Source: Mermis nigrescens (taxonomy: Eukaryota > Nematoda > Enoplea > Mermithida > Mermithidae). From it: a stretch of 64,000 bases of DNA. The notes under the pieces were generated by a model, which saw nothing but the letters and a program-made list of their open reading frames with translations, did no database searches and was not told where the DNA came from. The stretch is taken from contig JAVLUZ010000647.1 of the NCBI GenBank assembly GCA_036768485.1, positions 506,194 through 570,193 on the forward strand, in the 5' to 3' direction. Shown here one piece after another: positions 55,090 through 64,000 of the stretch (position 1 is the stretch's first letter; each line of letters begins with the position of its first letter). The translations under genes and the position numbers were made by a program.

Positions 55090-56610
55090 TTTTATTCTAT
55101 TAGACTTATCCCGACTTCTGGACGGAGAAAGTGGAACAAAAAACGCAACAAAAAGGTATTTTCCATCATTTAGAACACTGTAAACTTTAAAATTCCGTAC
55201 CGAACTCCCCATTGAGTTTAAAGAAATCCGGTTTGGTACAATTTGTAGCTTTTAAATCGTAGTACATTCCTGTGTGCCAAAATTCTCTTGCAAAATTATT
55301 TGGTATGATTTATTAATCAAAATTCGAAAAAACGTGTTTTTTCGCCCATTTTTTACCTCTAATTTCGAACTTTACACCCCCATAAATAACTCAATATTGC
55401 GTTTTTTTAAATGCGGTTTGCTGCGATGTGTAGCCCCTGAGAAGCACTTTATTACTGCTGTATTCAATTCACCCTGACTCATATGCGGGAAAATTTGGCA
55501 GATAAATCTTAGTTAAAATCCGTTTTTTACACCATCCACTAGAGTGTAAACTTTAAACCCCAGGATCTAACTCACCGTAGAGCATAGAAGACTTTGCTTA
55601 TATGCAGAATGTAGCCCTTAATCCGTTCTACATTTCTGTCAGAAAACATTTTGAAAAACTCATAACCGGACTTAGTATCGGACATAAGCAGGTTGAAAAC
55701 TCGACCAAAAAGTGCTTTTTGAATCCCAGATTTTCGCACTCTTTACACTGCCATTCGATAACTAATGCGAATTTCAAAACAAAAAGAAGTGCCATCTGTA
55801 GAATTCATCCCTCTATTATCCTATGCTGTTCAATTCTTCGAGTCATCAATACTCAGTTGTCCATATGCCGCATTATAAATGTCCCAAAATTTGTCCCATG
55901 TTATAACGTTACACAAAAACTTTACACCTTCTTTACACAGTCAGTTTTGAGATTCAAGAAAAACAAAAAAAACACAAGCAGCGAATTTTTTTATTATCTT
56001 TCTTTTAAAAAAACCGCACCTTCCAGAAGTATCCCGTTATAGCTGCAGGGGGTGCACAGGTGTTAGGGGTACCCAAGTATATTATAGGTACGCGCTAACA
56101 ATAAACCGCCTCTAAATTCGAGAATATTACTTTTAAAGAAAAATTAAAAAAGTCTCCCCTAGATTTTTTAACCGTCTACATTTTGAAACCAATCAGACTG
56201 CATAGAATGTAAAACTGAGTTAGATATGCTTGGCCACATGAAAACTGTAAAAAAACCGTCTAATTTACACTCCTGTGCAACAACCAATGAGTGTAAAGAA
56301 ATTTTAAGACCAGATTCGTAACCAACTAATTAGGGAAAACATTTTCAAAAAAAATTTGCCCTCCGCAAATTATTTGAATTTTTGGTGTAAACTTTACACA
56401 CTCACGACGCGCTCGGTGTTGAGTGTAAACAAGAAAAAAATGGGGGCACTAAGTTTTTTATTATCTACCTTTAAAAAAACCGCACCTCTCAGATGTGTGC
56501 CGTTACAGCTGTGAGGGGGGGGGGGCACAAATTTCGCACTCGCTGTGAAAAACATATAAGAAAAAAGGATGGCCAAGTATATTATAGGTAGCGCTATCGC
56601 GCTACCTATG
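55090..56610 (+). repeat. Long direct repeat, second copy
   Basis: Counterpart of 52290-53775. It contains an extra partial copy of the terminal block at about 55984-56095, so the terminal block occurs three times in the core. Confidence 0.75.
56587..56606. other. Perfect hairpin, second copy
   Basis: Identical 20-mer to 53747-53766, followed by TATGATAGCTAAT. A hairpin a few bases before CTRR-T is how Helitron 3' ends look, but the first copy lacks the CTRR. Confidence 0.85.
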
Positions 56611-57372
56611 ATAGCTAATAAAAAATAGTAAACTTTATACTTCCGACAATCAAGAGCATATCTAACTCAGTTTTAAATTCTATGCAGTCTGATTGATTTC
56701 AAAAGGTAGACGGTTATAAAATCTAGGGAGTCTTTTTTAAAAAACAATATTTTTTAAATTTAGAGGCAATTAATTTATGTTAAGAACAATATTGTTTTCC
56801 GCGTTCTTGGACTGCTGTCATTATTGTGGTATGCTACTGTATGTGTTTGCTGACTGATGCACTGAAATCATGCTAATTAAAAGTAGGGTACTAGCAAAGA
56901 AAAATGCTCCGATAGAACAAAAAAGATGAATATACTTGGAATTGTGGATTATTAAGGATGTAAAAGGAGGGGACTAGGAAGAATCTACCTAAAGTCGCAA
57001 AATCTGCTAAAAATCACACTTTCTCTAAGCAACGCAAAAAATCGCAGTATATTCTGCGGTCAACACATTAGAATAAATATTTAACCATAAAATGATTGAA
57101 TAAGCAGCACGTTAGCCATGCAGCAGCTATGGGAAATGATATCGAGTAACAGTCTTTTCTAAGCCAATTGAATGAAATAGCAAACATCGATGCATCCAAA
57201 ACAATTGCAAGAATTGTTGGTTCAAAACAGTAGGAAACGCGTGAGTTGACTTGAAACAGACTAAATGTAGGTACACTAGCATGCCCGTAACGATTGTGTG
57301 CACTAATCAATCGGCCCCTGCTTTGCTTGCTATAATGCTCATGGCAAAATAAAACAACTTTAAATACAATAC

Positions 57373-58563
57373 TAGGGATGCACCGATATATCGGCGGCCG
57401 ATATATCGGCCGATATATCGGCCTGTTTTTCATATATCGGTATCGGCCATTATCGGCCAGTTTTTGGCCGATAATTTCTAAATTTCTAGAATTTCATAAG
57501 AAAATGGATAGTTGACAAAGAATTTCAAAAATGCCACTGCATACATCAAAAGGAACTTTACTAAAAACGTATTTCACTATATTCTCACTTTTACAAGCAT
57601 AATTGACATCAAGTATCAAGACCACAGTACTGCATTTCCTTTCAAAAATGAGAGTTCCTCTACAATGTTCGGCTTAAGTCGATTTCTCAGTTGTGTAAGC
57701 ACTTTTCCTGCTGTGCTGAATAGCCTCTCACTTTCGACGCTTGATGCTGGGGCTGACAGGTATACTCTGGCAATGCTGGCAAGCACAGGAAAACGTCCTT
57801 TATTATTACGCCACCATTCAAAAATATTGCAAGTATTGGCTATCAGAGCTTTTCGAAATATTTGCTAATTTCTTTAGTTTCATCTACGCCTGAATTGGGA
57901 CTGTTATTTACATAATTTGAGGTTAGGAATTTGTTTTCACTCGCCCACAGAAAGCTTCTCTTTTCAAGTAAAACAATCTTGGATGAAAAGATTTCGGCTA
58001 ACATAACTGGAAAATACACATGATACTGCGATTATATACATCATGCTCATACTGTTGCCAAATATGACTTTTGAAAAATAAAACTCAGGTTATTTCTTAG
58101 AAACATTCTAACATCATGTACACAGTGTAGGCAACAAGCCCCTAAAAAAATTCAAAAAGTGCATCGAGAACACCCATCACTCAACTGATTATAGATTGAA
58201 AACTTTCCAGAAAAAGTTGGAAACTCCCAAAAATAGAGAGAAACTCCCAATCTGGCAGAATTGTATGCTCATATTAGGCAATTAGAGTCAATACAGTATT
58301 AGTAAGATTCTATTCAAAGCATCATGCACTCAACCTGCATTTCCGAGATACGATTCTTATTGTTTTATTGTACTTAAATTTCAGGATCATGAAGCATTGA
58401 CTGCTCATTCTGTGGAGTTACTGAGTACATCATCCCTGCATTTACTATAATTCTTTATATCGGCCGACATATCGGCCGATATATCGGCCGATATTATCGG
58501 CCATGATTCGCCAATATATCGGCCAGCCGATATATCGGCCAAACCCATATCGGTGCATCCCTA
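57373..58563 (-). mobile_element. hAT-T: hAT transposon with transposase remnant, perfect TSD
   Basis: A 1191-bp element, ends TAGGGATGCACCGATATATC / ATCGGTGCATCCCTA, flanked by perfect duplications TACAATAC (57365-57372 and 58564-58571). Subterminal tandem CGATATATCGGC blocks lie at both ends. P1 contains the single-copy target, so the insertion is directly demonstrated. Confidence 0.95.
57616..57866 (-). pseudogene. hAT transposase C-terminal dimerisation domain (remnant)
   Basis: On the minus strand: NIFEWWRNNKGRFPVLASIA, RVYLSAPASSVESERLFSTA, GKVLTQLRNRLKPNIVEELS, then a stop at 57616-57618. The W-W...FP.L...A...L..PASS..SER.FS.AG pattern is the hAT family dimerisation domain. A frameshift near 57850 separates it from an upstream EISKYFEKL stretch, and the DDE catalytic region is missing. 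Confidence 0.9.
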
Positions 58564-59178
58564 TACAATACCACTATTTTCTTACAATCAGGATACGAAG
58601 CTAGTCAGTGTTGCTACTTGCCAGCAATTTAAAAAGGAAACATTATAGATTCCGTTTATTATCTGAAATTTTGAAAATTATTTAAAAAAGACACTTTTTA
58701 GAGGCCGTAGAATATACTTCGATTTTTTGCGTTGCTTAGAGAAAATGTGATTTTTAGCAGATTTTGCGACTTTAGGTAGATTCTTCCTAGTCCCCTCCTT
58801 TTTACATCCTTAATAATCCACAATTCCAAGTATATTCATCTTTTTTGTTCCATCGGAGCATTTTTCTTTGCTAGTAATTTATAACTGAATTAAGAAAAAC
58901 ATGTCGATGGCAAAAGCCTAGCTTTTTTAATTATTTTTTAATCGATAGAGTAGTGTAATCAACATTCTAAATATTGGCCCTTGGGTGTAGAAACGTGATC
59001 GTTACAAAAGAATTTAAGAATCATAATTTGTAGCAAAAACGAAATTTTGAGATATAAAAACTGAATGTTACGGCTATTATACCTAAATCGTAGAACATTT
59101 TAGGCAATAAAGGCGTTCCGGGTAAAAACGAAGATTCTTCTTGAAAAATAAGCTTCAGTCACATTTAATACATTAGAG

Positions 59179-59608
59179 AAGTGTTTTTTTGTACAAGTTC
59201 CGTTTGTACATGCACAAAGACGGTTCCCAAAAGTCTTTGTACATTTTGTACACACAAATTTGTGGGTACTATATTACGGTACAGTAGCGATTTTAGTGTG
59301 GTAAAAACAGAGTTGTTCGACTTTTGGTAGTGTATTTTAACTAATTTCTGGGTCGCTAATGGCAAAAATCACTAAGAATCGTCTTAAAACGCGAAAAATT
59401 TGACATTTTCCTTTTGAAATGCAATTTCTGCCATTATAAAGATACATAGACTACAATAACTCATTGCGGCGCGAAGCGCCCACAATTTTTCGAATTTTAG
59501 ACCTTTTTTGCAATTTTTGTCTTCCCAAAATTTTTGTACATGTACAAAGACGGTCCCGAAAAGTCTTTGTACATCGGGAAAAATCATTGCCGAATACAAA
59601 AAACCGTG
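59179..59608 (+). mobile_element. Family E hAT MITE, copy E3
   Basis: Complete family E ('ttttttgtacaag' to 'tacaaaaaaccgtg') with the TTTGTACATGTACAAA palindrome and 'cggcgcgaagcgcc'. Octamer flanks do not match, so the site is older or rearranged. Confidence 0.85.
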
Positions 59609-59642
59609 CGTGGAAGTCAATTTTTACTAATGTGCCACTGCA

Positions 59643-59668
59643 ATAATAATAATAATAATAAAAATAAT

Positions 59669-59710
<42 letters not shown>
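59643..59710. repeat. AAT microsatellite
   Basis: About 20 AAT trinucleotides with two interruptions. Confidence 0.95.
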
Positions 59711-59712
<2 letters not shown>

Positions 59713-60302
59713 AATCATAATAATCACAAATCAGTGTTTTAGTAGCAATCACAATTTAACCTTTTTTGACAAATGTACGTAGGCTTCGCGTATATCCTTT
59801 TGCAGTACATGATCGAGATAAACCCAGTGTTTGATAATAATCCGGTCTAAATGCCATAAAAGGTTGACTCAGTAACCCACAATTATGTTGGCTTAAGGAG
59901 TAAATAAGGCGCAGCCCTGAGATGACAAATTGCCGATTTTTACCATCGACATTTGATAATTTCTCAGTTTCTCAATTTTTTTAACCATAGATGTTTATCC
60001 AGAAAATAAGCTAATTTCAAAAGTAAATCCTAAAATTAAACTTTTTCAAATTTTTCTCAGCTAAAATTTAAACATTTTCCCAAGACGGCTTCTCCAAAGC
60101 TCTTATCCGTTCAAGTGAGAGAATCTCAGTAATACTCCCACGCAATGAGATTTTACGATCTAAGAGGATAAATGCAAGGAGAAAGCCAAAAGGCTAAAGA
60201 CGATTTGGGGGGGACGCAAAAGTATAGTCAACGTTAAAGTATATACCATTGTTCGGCGACGCTCAGTGAGAACAATAGCGAGGTTGGACGAAGGTCGGGA
60301 TT
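59711..60302. other. No recognisable gene
   Basis: AT-rich unassigned DNA. Confidence 0.5.
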
Positions 60303-60720
60303 GTGTCCCAACATGGCCACCGTCCCAACACAGCCACCGTCCCAACACGGCCACCAAAATTCCCAACACGGCCACCGTCCCAACACGGCCACCGTCCCAA
60401 CACGGCCACCGTCCAAACAAAGCCACTGTATCAACAAGGCCACTATCACTGTATTATAATCAGTTAAGTAGGTATTAATAGATAATTACTTGAAGGTAAT
60501 TAGGCATGGATATACATGTGGCAGCAATTGAATCGATGACTTAAAGTTAGTTTTTTACATGCATAAAGAATTTTGCATGCAACGAAGCATTGTTCTGCAC
60601 TGTGGTCGGGTTGCACATATCGGGCGCATCGGAATCATTGAATATTTGTTAATAGTTTTGAAAAGCGGTAGGTAGTCGGCAGTCGGCACATAATTACAAA
60701 ACAACATACAGCTTAATTCT

Positions 60721-60876
60721 TATTCTGAGTCTTTTCAGGTTGTTTTCAGCGCGTTTTCTCATTCTGAGTCGTTTTAGGTTGTTTTCGACGAGTTTGCTTA
60801 TGCGGAGTCTTTCTAGATTGTTTTCAACGCGTTTTCTTATTCTGAGTCTTTTTCATATTGTTTTCGCATTTTTTCG
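60721..60876 (+). repeat. 39-bp tandem repeat, four units
   Basis: TATTCTGAGTCTTTTCAGG-type units start at 60721, 60760, 60799 and 60838, exactly 39 bp apart; each contains GTTGTTTTC. Confidence 0.9.
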
Positions 60877-61244
60877 CTGCAGTTCAGATATGATAGATTA
60901 CTTTTGCCCATGATCCCTTTGTCTATGTAATTATAGCGGAAAAGCTTGCTACACAATAGAACAGCCTGTCTAATTTGCCGCCTCGTTAAAGTACAAATCT
61001 ACGTATCAAAACTTATCAATTACCTTCCTATACTATTAATACCTACTTACCTACTTACGGATCCACTGATTAGAATAAATTGGTGGTGATGGCCTTGTCG
61101 AGACACTGGCTTTGTTGGGACGGTGGCCATGTTGGGACAGTGGCCGTGTTGGGACGGTGGCCGTGTTGGGAATTTTGGTGGCCGTGTTGGGACGGTGGCC
61201 GTGTTGGAACGGTGGCCGTGTTGGGACGGTGGCCGTGTTGGGAC

Positions 61245-61508
61245 CACACCTGGGCGTGGGGGGTTTAGGGGGGTATGCACCCCCCCAGAAACCAAAATAC
61301 CCCCCCCAGAAATCAAAATACCCCCCCCCAGAATTCAATTTTTGAAATTTTTTTTCGCTTTTTTTGCAATTTTTTGATGCCAATGGATAGTGCTTGATGA
61401 GAAACGTCGAAAAATGGTGTTTTAATCACCATACCACCATTTTTAAGGCCATTTTTTGACCTTCAAAAAAATCTTGCACCCCCAGAAATTTCTTGCTGCC
61501 CACGTATG
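61245..61508 (+). mobile_element. Family A MITE, copy A11, perfect TSD, inside the minisatellite
   Basis: A 264-bp element, CACACCTGGGCGTGG to CTGCCCACGTATG, flanked by perfect duplications GTTGGGAC (61237-61244 and 61509-61516), which is part of an 18-bp unit. Nearly consensus, hence young. Confidence 0.93.
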
Positions 61509-61540
61509 GTTGGGACTGGTGGCCATGTTGGGACGTTACC

Positions 61541-61640
61541 NNNNNNNNNNNNNNNNNNNNNNNNNNNNNNNNNNNNNNNNNNNNNNNNNNNNNNNNNNNN
61601 NNNNNNNNNNNNNNNNNNNNNNNNNNNNNNNNNNNNNNNN
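61541..61640. other. Assembly gap (100 N)
   Basis: A run of exactly 100 N at the outer end of the R3 minisatellite arm; likely a conventional placeholder of unknown true size. Confidence 0.99.
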
Positions 61641-63275
61641 GTTCACATTTATCAGAAATCAGATTCTTGGAAATTAATGAAATGGTAAAGCGCTTATTAT
61701 CTGAAATTTCAGACCTCATTTCTATACGCTTTTTATTAAAAGATTAATCAGCTGGCACATTAGAGCTTATAAACAACAAATAGATTCAATTAGGCTTGAT
61801 CGGACGCTGTTAAAAAAAGAGGGAGGGGAACACAAGCGATGCCTGATTTTCGGACAAACAAAATGGCCAAAAAATGTATTTGGGAGCAAATACATTCGCT
61901 TTGAAACACGTTTCTCATTAACATATCGAAAAATTCGACATAAAACGGCAAAACGACTAAAAACTGAATTGCCCAAGTCGATAACGCATGGTATATACCA
62001 CGTGTAGGTTCTATAACGGACATCAACATAAGGGTAAGTGGTTGAGGGTCTATGCTAGACTCTAAGGATTGGAAAATAAAGAAATTTCCTGTGGGTTAGA
62101 AAGGATCCAAAATCATAAATTTACTAAAAAGTGATTGAAATTGATCAATAAGAGCTAACTGAGGCATATTTTGCGTCTATTGTCCGCTAACTTTTTTGAG
62201 GCATTTTTACTTGAAAATTTGACTGACCATTTACTCCAAACCAGCCGAGCTTTGCATGGTCTTAACCTCCACATTCTCTTAGACCTACATATAATAAATA
62301 GCCCAACCGGGTTAAACGTATCGCTAAAATTTCAAGGTCTTTATCTTTTGGATGCACTGAGAAAACAACGAGTTTCTCGTGTAATTAATATTTTTTGCCA
62401 TCATAATTATCCTAAGCTCGACAATATTGTGCTTACAAAGGTGCAATAAACGCCGTTTACTTGAATGGTAGGTACCCGGATAGCATGTAGCAGGTATAGC
62501 AATAACTATAAAGACGATTAAATCGGGAAATCTTTGGAATAAATTAATCGATGTGTACGATCGATAAAAACAGCGATATTCGTCGGGATGAGTTTTTGCA
62601 CTAAATGTATCTGCATTTTTTGTATACATTCTACACCATAAGTTTCTTATTTCGACTGAATTTTTCGATTTATACGATTAAGTTCGTCATCTTACACATA
62701 GTGTCCTATTTGTCAATTCAACCTTATTTAAATCATATGCTTGAATAACCTTTGATTCAATCTCGATTGGACGTATACTTCAATTTTAATTGTAGTGAAT
62801 ATTTCAGAAATTTCAATCGATGATCAGCAGCAAATAAAGAGGCAAAGGCGTGACCCTCGTGACATTTGCTTATCATTGCCTCCTTGCTTGATTGAAAATT
62901 TCTGTTGTCTGTTTGGAGGTTGCGAATGCAAAGATAAAAGCCTGCTTCCCTTAAAAAATTAGAACAAATGAGAGAAGCCGGTATGCGTTAATTTTTTTGC
63001 CACCCACGCAAAGATAATATTGCCTTGTGGTACATGCTATTTTTTATTGCCGATACATTTTAGTGCATATTTTGGCTTGTTTTTTATCCGCGTCGGCGCG
63101 TTTTGTTCGAATTTGAGTAAATCGCAAGATGATCGCGGATTTTACTGGATTTTTCGCAATAAATTAAACTCGACTACTTTTACTAACGGCAAACATACTT
63201 TACGAAATACTTTTGAAGCAGAACAAAACAAAAATAACTAACCCTTGCAAATTTACCTACTTAGTGACTTTAGAC
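61641..63275. other. No recognisable gene
   Basis: An open stretch without an ATG (about 61699-62006, plus) and a 92-codon frame (62171-62449) have no recognisable domain. I do not call either a gene. Confidence 0.4.
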
Positions 63276-63722
63276 TGTTTCAAAAATCTTGAGACTTTTT
63301 CTACAGTAACGTGATTCGCAGGCAGTGAAAATTCAGCCAATCGGCGTACGGCCTTTTATCCGACTGGCTATAGCCTATTGCACATTCGGCTCTCAAACCT
63401 TGAGCTCTGGCACTCTGGCTGGGTCATCCTGGCTCTTAGGAGCCGGCTTGACCGGTAGCCACGCAGCAAGAAAAATACCTATCGCGCGCGGATTCGAACT
63501 CCGTATATCGCGCTGTGAAGATTAGTAGTAATACCGCTATACCAGTTGGGGAAGCCAGTGGCGATGTTTAGAATATTATGTATGTAGCTTATTCAGTAAT
63601 CAACGAATCGGTTGAACCGAGATAGCGGGTACTAAGAAAGGACTATTTGCTGATTGGCTGAATTGTTAAGACTTTCGAATCACCGTACTTTAAAAAAAGT
63701 CTCATGAATCTTGAAGCAGACC
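63276..63722. mobile_element. Element H: MITE with about 70-bp TIRs and a tRNA-like core
   Basis: The left end 'ctgtttcaaaaatcttgagactttttctacagtaacgtgattcg' is inversely matched by the right end (63680-63722), and both arms continue through 'attcagccaatc-gc'. Exact termini and TSD are not resolved. Confidence 0.65.
63484..63556 (-). tRNA. tRNA-like sequence inside element H (pseudogene or SINE head)
   Basis: Minus strand: GGCTTCCCCAAC start, A-box TGGTATAGCGG, perfect B-box AGTTCGAATCC. The acceptor 3' strand does not pair with GGCTTCC and the T stem is poor, so a functional tRNA is unlikely. Confidence 0.45.
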
Positions 63723-64000
63723 ATACATCATTGCGGCTATGAAAGATACTGAATACTTTCAATTCAAACGGAATAACCATTATTCAGAATCGTTTTCTGC
63801 TCTAAAAACTCTACTCCTCACCAGGGTCTACATCGATTTAAACTTCTGATATTTGCAACCCGATCTACTCCAATAAAAAAGTGGTTTACTCCTATAAATA
63901 AGTCATTACATGGGTAAGTAGGGACCGGATTTTTGGTGCTCGCACCTAAAAAGTTCTATTTTGTGAAGATCTTTTCATACTTTGAGCCTGTTTTGCACCT
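63723..64000. other. No recognisable feature
   Basis: AT-rich end of the window. Confidence 0.5.

Larger units (their letters stand above)
50252..58874. mobile_element. Giant inverted-repeat structure with 1.06-kb arms
   Basis: The left arm 50252-51315 is the reverse complement of 56611-58874 once the 1.2-kb hAT-T insertion is removed from the right arm. Each arm is element P plus about 275 bp of further sequence. The core (51316-56610) is non-coding and internally repetitive. Whether this is one large foldback transposon or a composite mobilised by two P copies is open; no transposase is encoded outside hAT-T. Confidence 0.8.
56891..58874 (-). mobile_element. Element P, copy P2 (right arm), interrupted by hAT-T
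   Basis: Reverse-orientation P; 785 bp after subtracting hAT-T and one 8-bp duplication. Flanked by TA on both sides (56889-56890 and 58875-58876), suggesting a TA target. Confidence 0.85.
60303..61540. mobile_element. Element R, copy R3, runs into the assembly gap
   Basis: Plus-strand 18-bp array (60303-60440) and minus-strand array (61083-61244, resuming 61509-61540). The arms extend inward as an inverted repeat: 'aatcagt-aagtaggtattaatag' near 60462 versus its complement near 61035. The body shares about 200 bp with R2. A11 has inserted in the right array. Confidence 0.75.

Noticed and set aside
57512..57868. Plus-strand 118-codon frame
   Set aside because: Antisense shadow of the hAT transposase dimerisation domain on the minus strand.
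61699..62006. Open stretch of about 100 codons without ATG, preceded by an acceptor-like TTTCAG
   Set aside because: No recognisable domain, no good donor before its stop, and such lengths are expected by chance in this much sequence.
62171..62449. 92-codon plus-strand frame starting MRLLSANFFEAF
   Set aside because: No family recognised, an opposite-strand frame of similar length overlaps it, and no splice or promoter support.

Overview
The window is AT-rich eukaryotic DNA from an animal, most likely an invertebrate. It holds one recognisable protein-coding gene, with short GT-AG exons separated by 0.9-2.5 kb introns, and a very dense load of short, mostly non-autonomous DNA transposons. 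I cannot name the species. The gene has GC-rich codons (many TCG, GCC and GGC) in an AT-rich background, which marks its exons clearly. No bacterial, plasmid or CRISPR features were seen.

Layout. 1-26.5 kb: no recognisable host gene. This part is filled by miniature inverted-repeat elements (called families A, B, C, D, E, G, R and S here), two kinds of 18-bp minisatellite array, and a four-level nest of transposons (13532-17746). 26571-46538, plus strand: a 12-exon gene for a TANC / rolling-pebbles-type scaffold protein (P-loop STAND NTPase, then ankyrin repeats, then TPRs). Eleven splice junctions were placed by eye; all keep the frame and give a 4020-nt CDS (1339 aa plus stop). Every intron except 3 and 6 has at least one recognisable element. 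46.6-50.2 kb: more MITEs. 50252-58874: an 8.6-kb inverted-repeat structure with 1.06-kb arms, a repetitive non-coding core, and a hAT transposon with a transposase remnant inside one arm; the other arm keeps the empty site. 58.9-64 kb: an element with minisatellite arms interrupted by a 100-bp assembly gap, tandem repeats, and a MITE carrying a tRNA-like sequence.

How the parts relate. The mobile elements share hAT hallmarks: CA...TG ends and 8-bp target-site duplications. Several duplications are perfect and visible here: AACTCCAA, TCAGATAC, ATTCGAGG, CTATACTA, ATTTTTGG, GTTGCACC, GTTGGGAC and TACAATAC. Two hAT transposase remnants (13846-14057 and 57616-57866) suggest autonomous relatives once supplied the enzyme. 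Elements insert into each other repeatedly, so the window records a relative chronology of insertions. The TANC-like gene is the only feature for which I infer a host cellular function.
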